This document shows, in pieces, positions 1 through 8,079 of a stretch of 64,000 nt of DNA. The notes under the pieces were generated by a model. It was not told where the DNA came from and made no database searches. It saw nothing but the letters and a program-made list of their open reading frames with translations. The translations under genes were made by a program, and so were the position numbers. Position 1 is the first letter of the stretch; each line of letters begins with the position of its first letter. Source of the stretch: Flavobacterium yafengii (GTDB taxonomy: Bacteria > Bacteroidota > Bacteroidia > Flavobacteriales > Flavobacteriaceae). The DNA lies in contig NZ_JASCRY010000001.1 in assembly GCF_030010375.1 (NCBI RefSeq), forward strand, positions 868,001-932,000. The letters are read 5' to 3'.

Positions 1-14
1 TAAATTAGAAAAAA

Positions 15-848
15 CTACAGCTTCTTAAAGTCGCTGGGCTTCATGTTTTTTTGTTTTTTAAAATAATTAGACAGATGACTTTCATCTGTAAAGCCAAATT
101 CATAGGCAATTTGTTTGATGGGCACTTGATTGTTGAAAAATCTTTTTTCGATTAATTTGGTTCGCAGGTTGTTAATGTAATCTCTATAAGTTATTGAAAA
201 ACTTCGTTTAAAATACGTGCCAAAGTAGGTAGTGGCTATATTAAAATGCGTCGAAATTGATTTTATTTGAACCAGTTTTGGATTATAAATGTTTTGATGA
301 ATATAAGATATGATTTGTTCATTATCAATACCAGTTCCTATAATTTGCATATTCATGCAGCGCATAGTTTCCTTAATTAATCCGAAAATTGACAAAACTT
401 GGTAAAAAACGATTGGCGATGTAGAAACATTAGTTTTGCTATTGTAAGCAGTAATATTTTCTATCGTGTTTTTTAAAATGGTCTTACAAGGTTCGTCTAG
501 TTTTAAAACGTTTTCTTTTAATGATTTATCCCGCATAAAATTTTCCGGAGTATTCAATAGAAATTCATCACAAGACAGCTTTTTATTGGAATTGAAATAA
601 TTATCTGTGAATTTTATAAAGACAAAACGAGTGCTTTTTTTAATATCAAAATAGTGTTCATCGTCAGGTGAAATTACAAATAAATCTCCCGTTTTATATG
701 ATAATAGATTGTTGTTCAGGTGATGGACTCCATTTCCTTTTATGATGTAGATGATTTCATAATACGTATGACTGTGAGTTGGAAGGTGAAATTTGTCTTC
801 TTCAAATTCGTCAATGACTAATGTTTCAAATTGATTTAATTTTGGCAT
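15..848 (-). CDS. AraC-family transcriptional regulator
   Basis: This 277-residue protein has an N-terminal cupin-like sensing region (around residues 15-130, with a His-rich HLPTHSHTYYE stretch) and a C-terminal AraC double helix-turn-helix (about residues 180-277, ending in the typical IAYEFGFTDESHLSNYFKK element). The open frame extends upstream to 947, but a TATATTTG -7 element on this strand at 874-881 lies inside that extension. The ATG at 848 is therefore the better start. It is divergent from an MFS exporter, so it probably controls that gene in response to a small ligand. The ligand cannot be read from the sequence. Confidence 0.88.
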   Translation of the reverse strand: MPKLNQFETLVIDEFEEDKFHLPTHSHTYYEIIYIIKGNGVHHLNNNLLSYKTGDLFVISPDDEHYFDIKKSTRFVFIKFTDNYFNSNKKLSCDEFLLNTPENFMRDKSLKENVLKLDEPCKTILKNTIENITAYNSKTNVSTSPIVFYQVLSIFGLIKETMRCMNMQIIGTGIDNEQIISYIHQNIYNPKLVQIKSISTHFNIATTYFGTYFKRSFSITYRDYINNLRTKLIEKRFFNNQVPIKQIAYEFGFTDESHLSNYFKKQKNMKPSDFKKL

Positions 849-873
849 AGCGTATAATTGCAATTTTATATTG

Positions 874-881
874 CAAATATA
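874..881 (-). promoter_or_regulatory. -7 element of the AraC gene promoter
   Basis: TATATTTG on the minus strand fits the Bacteroidetes -7 consensus TANNTTTG and lies 25 bases before the chosen ATG. No good -33 TTTG is visible at the usual distance. Confidence 0.5.
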
Positions 882-969
882 CAACTTGTTTGAATTTGTT
901 ATAAATAAATTTGTCCGATAAATAACAATCGATTTTAAAACACACATATTAATATTTTATAAAAACAAA

Positions 970-2136
970 ATGAAGAAAAGTCTCATCGCGCTCTCATTGG
1001 GCGGTTTAACTATAGGAATAACTGAATTTGTGATGATGGGTTTATTGCCAGACATTGCATCAGATTTAAAGATTTCAATACCAGTCGCCGGACATTTAAT
1101 TTCGGCCTATGCTTTAGGAGTAGTAATTGGCGCGCCTTTGTTAGTCATTATTGCCAGAAATTATCCTCCTAAAAAAACACTTTTGATTTTGGCTGCTATG
1201 CTAGCCTTTTTCAATGCACTTTCAATTATTGCGCCAAATTATGGATTTTTATTCGCTACAAGATTGCTTTCCGGATTGCCTCACGGAGCCTTTTTTGGAG
1301 TTGGAGCTGTTGTTGCCAGCAGACTGGCTGACAAAGGAAAAGAAGCGCAGGCCATATCTATTATGTTTTCGGGATTAACAATTGCGAACCTTGCGGGAGT
1401 CCCAATAGGAACTTATATTGGGCATCACTATACGTGGCGTTATACGTTTATAATAATTGCACTTGTTGGGTTTCTAACTTTTGTTTCTCTTTATTTTTGG
1501 ATGCCGAATCTAAAAGCAGGTCCTAAAGAAACAATTAAGAGTCAGTTGCAATTTTTCAAAAAAACAGAAGCTTGGCTGATTATTTCAATTACTGCTTTTG
1601 GTTTTGGGGGACTATTTTGCTGGATTAGTTATATCGCTCCACTGCTGACAGATGTTGCTAAATTTTCTGCCGAAGATGTACCTTATATTTTAATTTTAGC
1701 TGGTTTAGGAATGGTTTTTGGAAATTTTATTGGAGGGAAATTAGCGGATAGATTTTCTCCTGCAAAAACAATTATAATGTTACTTTTTGTAATGACTTTG
1801 GATTTATTATTAGTCTATTACTTTTCTTCAAGCCAATATATGACTTTAGCATTGGTGTTTTCTACGGGTTGTATTTCTTTTGCAGTTGTAGCGCCAATTC
1901 AAGTTCTGATGATTCAGACGGCTGTAGGTGCAGAAATGATTGCTTCAGCTGCGATACAAGCCGCATTTAATATTGGAAATGCTTTAGGAGCTTTTCTTGG
2001 CGGATTGCCTTTGGTGTTTGGATTTAGTTATGCGTCTCCCAACTTAGTAGGTGTTGGTATGTCTATAGTAGGAGTTCTAATTACCTTTATATTTCTCCAG
2101 ATAAAGAGAAGTGCTTTGAAACTGCAAGCTGTTTAA
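970..2136 (+). CDS. MFS transporter, AraJ/YdhP-like exporter
   Basis: A 388-residue major facilitator with about 12 hydrophobic segments. The N-terminal part (ITEFVMMGLLPDIA, then GAPLL and the RLLSGLPHGAFFGVGAVVAS segment) is typical of the AraJ/YdhP/CmlA drug and sugar efflux branch. It is likely a proton-coupled exporter in the inner membrane. The substrate is not predictable. It is divergently transcribed from the AraC-type regulator, which is its most likely controller. It is followed by a strong hairpin terminator shared with the convergent rng gene. Confidence 0.88.
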   Translation: MKKSLIALSLGGLTIGITEFVMMGLLPDIASDLKISIPVAGHLISAYALGVVIGAPLLVIIARNYPPKKTLLILAAMLAFFNALSIIAPNYGFLFATRLLSGLPHGAFFGVGAVVASRLADKGKEAQAISIMFSGLTIANLAGVPIGTYIGHHYTWRYTFIIIALVGFLTFVSLYFWMPNLKAGPKETIKSQLQFFKKTEAWLIISITAFGFGGLFCWISYIAPLLTDVAKFSAEDVPYILILAGLGMVFGNFIGGKLADRFSPAKTIIMLLFVMTLDLLLVYYFSSSQYMTLALVFSTGCISFAVVAPIQVLMIQTAVGAEMIASAAIQAAFNIGNALGAFLGGLPLVFGFSYASPNLVGVGMSIVGVLITFIFLQIKRSALKLQAV

Positions 2137-2170
2137 ATCCAACGATTTTATCAGTAATAAAAAGACATAA

Positions 2171-2203
2171 AAAAACCGCCAATCTCACGAAAGGCGGTTT
2201 TTT
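2171..2203. terminator. bidirectional terminator between the MFS gene and rng
   Basis: AAAAAACCGCC and its complement GGCGGTTTTTT flank a 12-base loop. A-tract and T-tract sit on both sides, so it can serve both convergent genes. Confidence 0.88.
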
Positions 2204-2224
2204 ATTCTGAATTTATTTCAGAAT

Positions 2225-3769
2225 CTATTCTATAATAACATTTTCTTTTTTGTCGTAGAAATGATATTCTAAATACGTGTAAGCATCACGAGGTATAATT
2301 TTCACCCATTTTTTATGTTCAAGAAACCATTTTGAACGTAATGATGGAAAACCTTTGGTAAGGTATGCGGCCACAAAAGGGTGTACATTAAGCACAACAT
2401 CTTTGTGGTTTTTTAATACTCTTTCTAGATCAAAAGCGATTTTATCAATGATTTGAATTGGCGCTTCAATTTCGCCACTTTCATTGTTTGGATCTTCTTC
2501 TCTAGTTTTAATATTTACTTCTGGTCTTACTCTTTGTCTTGTAATTTGAACTAATCCAAATTTGCTAGGAGGTAAGATCTTGTGTTTAGCTTTATCGTCG
2601 CTCATTTCTTCTTTCAAGAAATCGAACAAAACTTTACGATTTTCAGGATTTGACATATCGATAAAATCGACTACGATGATTCCGCCCATATCACGAAGAC
2701 GTAATTGTCTTGCAATTTCGGCAGCTGCAATCATATTGACTTCCATGGCGGTATCTTCTTGGTTGGTAGCCTTATTAGAACGGTTTCCGCTGTTTACGTC
2801 TATAACGTGCAGAGCTTCAGTGTGTTCGATAATAAGATACGCCCCTTTACTCATGGATACTGTTTTTCCAAAAGAAGTTTTGATTTGTCTCTCTATGTTG
2901 TATTTCTCAAAAATAGGTGTGTCTTTTGATTGATAAAATTTAACAATTGATTGTTTGGATGGTGCAATTTCTTGCAAATAATCCTTTGTTTGGTTGTACA
3001 ACTCTTCATCATCAATCTGAATACCACTAAAGGTATCATTAAATACGTCTCTTAATATTGAAGAGGCTCTGTTGAGTTCTCCTAATACTTTGGACGGATG
3101 ATGAGCAGTTGGTAATTTTTTACACATTGCAGTCCATCTGCTGAGCAGGTTCTGCAAATCTTTTTCTAATTCGGCTGTATTTTTGCCTTCGGCTACTGTG
3201 CGAACAATAACACCAAATCCTTTTGGTTTGATGGATTGTACTAATCGTTTCAAGCGTTCTTTTTCTTTTTTATCTTCTATTTTTTGTGAAATAGAAACGC
3301 GGTCAGAAAACGGAACCAAAACTATAAATCTTCCGGCAAGAGAAAGCTCAGCGCTAATTCTTGGTCCTTTTGTAGATATAGGTTCTTTGACGACTTGTAC
3401 TAAAACAGATTGATTGGCACTTAATACATCAGTAATAGTACCATCTTTATCTATTTCTTTTTCAAACTGAAAGGTTTTTAGGGAGAAATCTTTTAATTTA
3501 CCTGCGCTTACAAGTTTTATGAATTTCAGTTGGGAAGATAAGTTAGGGCCTAAATCGTGATAATGTAAAAAAGCATCTTTTTCGAAGCCTACATTTACAA
3601 AAGCAGCATTCAATCCAGCAACTGGTTTCCTGATTTTGGCAATAAAAATATCACCAACCTGGAAGTTGCTTTTTTCTTCTTCTTTGTGTAATTCAATTAG
3701 TTTTCCATCTTTTAATAAGGCAAAATCTACGGCTTCAGAACTAGATCTAATGATTAATTCTTTATTCAC
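2225..3769 (-). CDS. rng: ribonuclease E/G family endoribonuclease (RNase G)
   Basis: A 514-residue RNase G-type enzyme that processes rRNA and degrades mRNA. An S1 RNA-binding domain lies near residues 35-125, beginning at VGDIFIAKIRKPVAGLNAAFV. The RNase E/G catalytic core follows, with the acidic metal-binding segments HVIDVNSG and IIVVDFIDM. The length fits RNase G and not RNase E, because the long disordered C-terminal scaffold is absent. It lies downstream of the HU gene and the 30-residue basic protein on the same strand, but a terminator-like hairpin and about 200 bases separate them, so it is probably transcribed separately. Confidence 0.95.
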   Translation of the reverse strand: MNKELIIRSSSEAVDFALLKDGKLIELHKEEEKSNFQVGDIFIAKIRKPVAGLNAAFVNVGFEKDAFLHYHDLGPNLSSQLKFIKLVSAGKLKDFSLKTFQFEKEIDKDGTITDVLSANQSVLVQVVKEPISTKGPRISAELSLAGRFIVLVPFSDRVSISQKIEDKKEKERLKRLVQSIKPKGFGVIVRTVAEGKNTAELEKDLQNLLSRWTAMCKKLPTAHHPSKVLGELNRASSILRDVFNDTFSGIQIDDEELYNQTKDYLQEIAPSKQSIVKFYQSKDTPIFEKYNIERQIKTSFGKTVSMSKGAYLIIEHTEALHVIDVNSGNRSNKATNQEDTAMEVNMIAAAEIARQLRLRDMGGIIVVDFIDMSNPENRKVLFDFLKEEMSDDKAKHKILPPSKFGLVQITRQRVRPEVNIKTREEDPNNESGEIEAPIQIIDKIAFDLERVLKNHKDVVLNVHPFVAAYLTKGFPSLRSKWFLEHKKWVKIIPRDAYTYLEYHFYDKKENVIIE

Positions 3770-3843
3770 ACTGTAAATTTTTTATCTATTCGCCAAGGCG
3801 AACAAATGGATTAAACAATATTTTAACAGGTATTGAACCCGGG

Positions 3844-3930
3844 GAGATTTTAGATTTGTGAGTTTTTATTCTTGATTTTAGATTTTTCAAATCTGCAATC
3901 TTAAATCGGTAATCTACAATCTTAAATCTC
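3844..3930. repeat. AT-rich nested imperfect inverted repeat upstream of rng
   Basis: The motif GATTTTAGATT occurs twice on the left, and CAATCTTAAATC occurs twice on the right as its near complement. The outer and inner copies can fold into a long imperfect hairpin. It occupies the rng 5' region. It resembles flavobacterial intergenic repeat debris, and no function can be assigned. Confidence 0.55.
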
Positions 3931-3953
3931 AATTTCAATGAACGTTTAAAAAG

Positions 3954-3980
3954 AAAAAAGTAGTTTAAAACTACTTTTTC
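3954..3980 (-). terminator. terminator of the HU/small basic protein unit
   Basis: Perfect inverted repeat AAAAAGTAGTTT / AAACTACTTTTT. It overlaps the stop codon of the 30-residue gene and is followed on the minus strand by a T-rich tract. Confidence 0.75.
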
Positions 3981-4063
3981 TTTTTGTGACGGTTAGCTCT
4001 CGCTCTTTTCTTGCGTTTGTGCGTTGCTACCTTATGTCTCTTTCTTTTTTTACCACTTGGCAT
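3971..4063 (-). CDS. 30-residue, extremely basic protein; candidate small ribosomal protein
   Basis: An ATG-to-TAG frame of 30 residues that begins MPSGKKRKRHKVATHK and ends RANRHKKKK. About two thirds of the residues are Lys, Arg or His. It starts 31 bases after the HU stop codon on the same strand, and a terminator hairpin coincides with its end, so it has the shape of a real gene at the end of an operon. Size and composition resemble the tiny basic ribosomal proteins (Thx, bS22, and the C-terminal part of mitochondrial mS38). Basic low-complexity sequence aligns easily by chance, so that assignment is an inference. I am fairly sure it is translated and unsure of its role. Confidence 0.75.
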   Translation of the reverse strand: MPSGKKRKRHKVATHKRKKRARANRHKKKK

Positions 4064-4094
4064 ATCTTGTAGATTTTATGATTAATTAATATTG

Positions 4095-4385
4095 TTATTT
4101 TGCTTCGTTATTTGTTTTCACTCCTTCTACAAAAACTTTTGCAGGTTTAAATGCAGGAATGTTGTGTGCAGGAATTTTTATTGTTGTATTCTTGGAAATA
4201 TTTCTTCCTGTTTTCTCAGCTCTAGTCTTCACTATAAAACTTCCAAAACCTCTTAAATAAACATTGTCTCCAGTTTCTAATGAATTTTTTACTTCATTCA
4301 TAAAAGTCTCTACAGTTGCCTGTACATCTCCTTTTTCAAGACCTAATTTTTCTGAAATTTTTGCTACGATATCTGCTTTCGTCAT
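4095..4385 (-). CDS. hup: HU-family DNA-binding protein
   Basis: A 96-residue histone-like protein that bends and compacts DNA as a dimer. It shows the HU/IHF fold in order: an N-terminal helical dimerisation part (MTKADIVAKISEKLGL, then VETFMNEVKNSLETGDNVYLRGFGSF), followed by the DNA-binding arm with the conserved GRNISKNTTIKIPA and P-A-FKPAK pattern. The length is normal for the family with a slightly extended C-terminus. A TATATTTG -7 element on this strand lies at 4428-4435. The 30-residue basic protein is immediately downstream. Confidence 0.95.
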   Translation of the reverse strand: MTKADIVAKISEKLGLEKGDVQATVETFMNEVKNSLETGDNVYLRGFGSFIVKTRAEKTGRNISKNTTIKIPAHNIPAFKPAKVFVEGVKTNNEAK

Positions 4386-4427
4386 TTTCTTTCCTATTTA
4401 TAATGTTGTACTATTTTTTTGAGTTTG

Positions 4428-4435
4428 CAAATATA
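4428..4435 (-). promoter_or_regulatory. -7 element of the HU promoter
   Basis: TATATTTG on the minus strand, 42 bases before the HU ATG, matches TANNTTTG. A CTTG at 4457-4460 could act as a weak -33 box. Confidence 0.5.
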
Positions 4436-4518
4436 GGAATTTAAAAAACAATTATTCAAGCTAATTCATTAAATTTTAATCACATAAACTTTTACTTTTG
4501 CTAACAAATAATTAAAAC

Positions 4519-5556
4519 ATGATTTTTTCTAACTTGCTAATACAATGGTATTTACAAAATAAACGTGATTTGCCTTGGCGAAACACTACCAATCCGTACC
4601 CTATTTGGCTCTCTGAAATCATGTTACAACAGACGCGTGTTGCACAAGGAATGCCTTATTTTTTATCTTTTACAACCGCTTTTCCTACCGTTTTTGATTT
4701 GGCGAAAGCCAATGAAGAACAAGTTTTGAAACTTTGGCAGGGATTAGGATATTATTCCAGAGCTAGAAATTTGCACAAAACAGCACAGCATATCGCTTTT
4801 GATTTATCGGGAATCTTTCCGGGAACTTATAATGACTTATTGAAATTAAAAGGAGTAGGGGAATATACCGCAGCGGCAATTGCTTCTTTCTCCTATAATG
4901 AAGTCGTTCCTGTTGTAGATGGAAACGTGTTCCGGGTTTTATCGCGTTATTTTGATCTGGATACTGATATTGCTCAGGCTTCCGCCAAAAAAGAATTCGC
5001 TGCTTTGGCTTTCGAACTGATGCCAAAAGATAATCCGGCAACCTTCAATCAAGCTATTATGGAGTTTGGTGCTCTGCAATGTGTTCCTAAAAGTCCCAAT
5101 TGCGGTATTTGTGTTTTTAACGAAAGTTGTGCCGCTTTGCAAAAAAACAAAGTCGATCAGTTGCCCGTGAAATCCAAAAAACTAAAAGTTAGGAACCGAT
5201 ACTTTAATTATTTGGTACTTGAAGACGAAACGGGAAATACAATTATCCAGAAAAGAACAGATAAAGGAATTTGGCACAACTTATATGAATTCCCTTTGAT
5301 AGAAACCGATGCAGCAGAAGATTTTGATAGTGTTGCTGCTAAGGTTCAAACCGATTTTAGCGCCCAATATGAAATTATAAGTATGTTAGAATACAACGAA
5401 AAAAGTATCATTCATAAATTGTCACACCAGCATTTGTATATCAAGTTTTGGAAAGTAGCTGTAAAAGGAACCATTGAAAACGGAATTGATGGGGTAACTT
5501 TGAGAACTTTTCCTTTTCCAATTGTGATTCATAATTTTATTGAAAAGGATTTATAG
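4519..5556 (+). CDS. mutY: A/G-specific adenine glycosylase MutY
   Basis: A 345-residue base-excision repair enzyme that removes adenine paired with 8-oxoguanine. Visible elements are the catalytic-helix motif SEIMLQQTRV, the helix-hairpin-helix LKGVGEYTAAAIASF, the catalytic Asp in VVDGNV, and a four-cysteine [4Fe-4S] site with C-X6-C-X2-C-X5-C spacing (CVPKSPNCGICVFNESC). A NUDIX-like C-terminal domain follows and would recognise 8-oxoG. The -7 element TACTTTTG lies just upstream at 4493-4500. It is followed by ssb and the gliding genes on the same strand with short gaps. Confidence 0.97.
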   Translation: MIFSNLLIQWYLQNKRDLPWRNTTNPYPIWLSEIMLQQTRVAQGMPYFLSFTTAFPTVFDLAKANEEQVLKLWQGLGYYSRARNLHKTAQHIAFDLSGIFPGTYNDLLKLKGVGEYTAAAIASFSYNEVVPVVDGNVFRVLSRYFDLDTDIAQASAKKEFAALAFELMPKDNPATFNQAIMEFGALQCVPKSPNCGICVFNESCAALQKNKVDQLPVKSKKLKVRNRYFNYLVLEDETGNTIIQKRTDKGIWHNLYEFPLIETDAAEDFDSVAAKVQTDFSAQYEIISMLEYNEKSIIHKLSHQHLYIKFWKVAVKGTIENGIDGVTLRTFPFPIVIHNFIEKDL

Positions 5557-5601
5557 AGTTTCTAAAAAAATGTATCTTTGATAGAAATACCAAATCCTAC
5601 A

Positions 5602-6042
5602 ATGAACGGAACATTAAATAAAGTTATGCTTATCGGTTTTCTTGGTGATGATATCAAAATGCATTATTTCGACGGAGGCAATTGTATCGGAAGATTTCAG
5701 TTGGCAACAAACGAAGTGTACATCAACAAAACGACCAACGAAAAAATCACTTCTACAGAGTGGCATAATTTGGTAGTACGCAATAAAGCGGCTGAACTTT
5801 GTGAAAAATACCTTTCCAAAGGAGATAAAATATATGTGGAAGGACGCATTAAGTCCCGTCAATGGCAATCAGAGGATGGAAGCACTAAACACACCACTGA
5901 AATTCAGGTAACGGAATTCACTTTTCTTACAACAAAAAAAGACAGTGAAAACAACAAACAAATTCCTGCAGCTGATGTTGCGAAAAACACTAATTTTGAC
6001 CCGGAGAATAATGTCTTGCCTATTAATGACTTGCCATTTTGA
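5602..6042 (+). CDS. ssb: single-stranded DNA-binding protein
   Basis: A 146-residue SSB. The OB-fold runs from MNGTLNKVMLIGFLGDD through WHNLVVRNKAAE and GDKIYVEGRIKSRQW, followed by a short linker and the acidic tip NDLPF that binds repair and replication partners. The frame stays open back to a TTG at 5578, but the ATG at 5602 matches the usual family start. It lies 45 bases after mutY and 23 bases before gldE, so mutY, ssb and gldE look co-transcribed. Confidence 0.95.
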   Translation: MNGTLNKVMLIGFLGDDIKMHYFDGGNCIGRFQLATNEVYINKTTNEKITSTEWHNLVVRNKAAELCEKYLSKGDKIYVEGRIKSRQWQSEDGSTKHTTEIQVTEFTFLTTKKDSENNKQIPAADVAKNTNFDPENNVLPINDLPF

Positions 6043-6065
6043 TTGTTTAATTAATCCTAACTAAT

Positions 6066-7361
6066 TTGGACCCAGAGCCCAGTTTATTTTTTGCTTACGC
6101 TATTGATGCTAATGTAGTATTTGGCTTTACAGGAATTGCCATTTTGCTGTTTTGTTCCGCTTTAATCTCAGGTGCTGAAGTAGCCTTGTTTTCGTTGTCA
6201 CAAAAAGACATCGACGAAACGGTACAAGAAAATAATTCCAAAGGAAAAATTATTTCGGAACTTTTAGAAAAACCAAAAAAACTGGCAGCGACATTTCTTG
6301 TAGCTAATAATTTCATCAATATTTCCATAATACTATTGTTTTCCTTTGTTGGAAAAACTATTTTTTCTGCAGTAACAGCACCACTTTTAAAATTTATTCT
6401 GGAAGTGCTTACAGCTACCTTTTTGATTTTATTATTTGGTGAGGTCTTGCCAAAAGTTTATGCCAGCAGAAACAATATAAAATTTGCTAAACTGATTGTG
6501 TATCCAATTGCTTTTTTGGACAAATTGCTTTCGCCAATAAGTTTACCCATGCGTGCTGCCACGATTTATTTGCACAATAAATTAGGAAAGCAAAAAACAA
6601 ATTTCTCTGTTGATCAATTATCACAAGCCTTAGAATTAACTGCTTCGGATGAAACTTCTACTGAAGAGCAAAAAATTTTAGAAGGAATTGTGAGCTTTGG
6701 AAATACGGATACAAGACAAGTGATGAGTCCTCGAATCGATATTTTTGCTTTAGAAATAGACGAATCTTTTTCTGTTATTTGTCCCAAAATAATAGAAAAA
6801 GGATATTCCAGAATTCCGGTTTATCGAGACAATATAGACCAGATAGAAGGTGTTTTATTTGTCAAAGATTTGCTGCCGCATATTAATACAAATGAATTTG
6901 ACTGGAAATCGTTGTTGCGAGAGCCTTTCTTTGTTCCGGAAAATAAAAAACTAGACAATTTGCTGAAAGATTTTCAAAGCATGAAAAGTCATCTCGCGAT
7001 TGTGGTCGATGAATATGGAGGAACGTCAGGATTGGTATCGCTTGAAGATGTTATCGAAGAAATTGTAGGGGATATCAGTGATGAATTTGACGACGAAAAC
7101 ATTAATTTTTCCCAAATTGACGATAGAAATTATCTTTTTGAAGGAAAAATAAACCTCAAGGATTTCTACAGAATAATTGATGTCGATGAAGAATTATTCG
7201 AAATCAAAAAAGGAGAAGCCGAAACACTGGCTGGTTTTATTCTTGAAATTTTGGGAAATTTTCCGAAGAAAAATCAAAAAATTTCATTCGAAAATTGTCT
7301 GTTTACAGTAGAAGCTGTGGACCAAAAACGGGTGAAGCAAATAAAAGTAACAATTGAATAA
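6066..7361 (+). CDS. gldE: gliding motility-associated protein GldE
   Basis: A 431-residue membrane protein of the HlyC/CorC type. A DUF21 region with about four membrane segments (residues about 18-160) precedes two CBS domains (residues about 215-335, containing VMSPRIDI and the HLAIVVDEYGGTSGLVSLED segment). A CorC/HlyC-type C-terminal domain closes the protein. In flavobacteria GldE works with the lipoprotein GldD in gliding motility and is linked to type IX secretion. The only plausible start is a TTG giving MDPEPSLFFAYA. The neighbours ssb upstream and gldD downstream are the conserved order. Confidence 0.93.
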   Translation: MDPEPSLFFAYAIDANVVFGFTGIAILLFCSALISGAEVALFSLSQKDIDETVQENNSKGKIISELLEKPKKLAATFLVANNFINISIILLFSFVGKTIFSAVTAPLLKFILEVLTATFLILLFGEVLPKVYASRNNIKFAKLIVYPIAFLDKLLSPISLPMRAATIYLHNKLGKQKTNFSVDQLSQALELTASDETSTEEQKILEGIVSFGNTDTRQVMSPRIDIFALEIDESFSVICPKIIEKGYSRIPVYRDNIDQIEGVLFVKDLLPHINTNEFDWKSLLREPFFVPENKKLDNLLKDFQSMKSHLAIVVDEYGGTSGLVSLEDVIEEIVGDISDEFDDENINFSQIDDRNYLFEGKINLKDFYRIIDVDEELFEIKKGEAETLAGFILEILGNFPKKNQKISFENCLFTVEAVDQKRVKQIKVTIE

Positions 7362-7362
7362 A

Positions 7363-7397
7363 TCCTCCCCCTAGCCCCCTCCGAAGGAAGGGGAATT
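7363..7397. repeat. dispersed C/G-rich palindromic repeat between gldE and gldD
   Basis: CCCCCTCC-GAA-GGAAGGGG forms a hairpin in an otherwise AT-rich gap. A closely similar sequence lies at 13891-13923, which makes it a dispersed intergenic repeat rather than a gene-specific element. Confidence 0.65.
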
Positions 7398-7452
7398 ATT
7401 GCGGAATTTGTTTCTTTTGAAAAATAAAAGATCAAATAAATTTAGAATAGAA

Positions 7453-8016
7453 ATGTTAAAAAAAATAATCGCTTTTTCGGCAATAGTAATAATGTCATTG
7501 TTGAGTTTTAGTTGTAAAGATGATGTCTTGCCAAAACCATCAAGCTATTTGCGATTGGATTATCCGGAAGCTAAATATGTAAATTTTGAGAATGAGTGTC
7601 CTTTTGCTTTCGAAATGAATTCAGATGCCGTTATCAAAAAAGAGACGGATTGTGGTTTTACAATTACGTATCCAAAAATGAAAGCGACTATTTATCTTAC
7701 CTATAAGCCAGTCACGAAAAACATTAATGAACTGTTGCGTGATGCGCAAAAATTGACTTATGAACACGTGATTAAAGCGGATGATATATTAGAACAGCCC
7801 TATTTGAATCCCGATAAAAAAGTGTATGGAATGTTTTATCAGGTAGAAGGAAATGCGGCAACAAATTCACAGTTTTACGCTACAGACAGCACTAAACATT
7901 TTGTAACAGGTTCTGTTTATTTCTATGCAAAACCCAATTATGATTCTATTATGCCAGCGGCGAGTTATATCAAAAATGACATGCAGCGACTAATGGAAAC
8001 CCTGAAGTGGAAATGA
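7453..8016 (+). CDS. gldD: gliding motility lipoprotein GldD
   Basis: A 187-residue lipoprotein needed for flavobacterial gliding. The signal peptide MLKKIIAFSAIVIMSLLSFS ends at a lipobox cysteine (FSC, residue 21), so the mature protein is membrane-anchored. The frame is open from a TTG at 7399, but the ATG at 7453 gives a proper signal peptide. It follows gldE after a 91-base gap that contains a dispersed hairpin repeat. A strong terminator lies right behind it. The pairing with GldE fixes the identification. Confidence 0.93.
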   Translation: MLKKIIAFSAIVIMSLLSFSCKDDVLPKPSSYLRLDYPEAKYVNFENECPFAFEMNSDAVIKKETDCGFTITYPKMKATIYLTYKPVTKNINELLRDAQKLTYEHVIKADDILEQPYLNPDKKVYGMFYQVEGNAATNSQFYATDSTKHFVTGSVYFYAKPNYDSIMPAASYIKNDMQRLMETLKWK

Positions 8017-8024
8017 TATTTCAT

Positions 8025-8061
8025 AAAAAAAGCATCCGCCAGTAACGAATGCTTTTTTTAT
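8025..8061. terminator. terminator after gldD
   Basis: AAAAAAAGCAT and ATGCTTTTTTT flank a 13-base loop. The hairpin lies between convergent gldD and the HMA lipoprotein gene, so it can serve both. Confidence 0.85.
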
Positions 8062-8079
8062 ATAATTTGAAAGTCTGAA

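Noticed and set aside
2562..2933. Plus-strand frame over rng
   Set aside because: A shadow of the well-supported rng gene with an implausible Ser/Leu/Ile composition.
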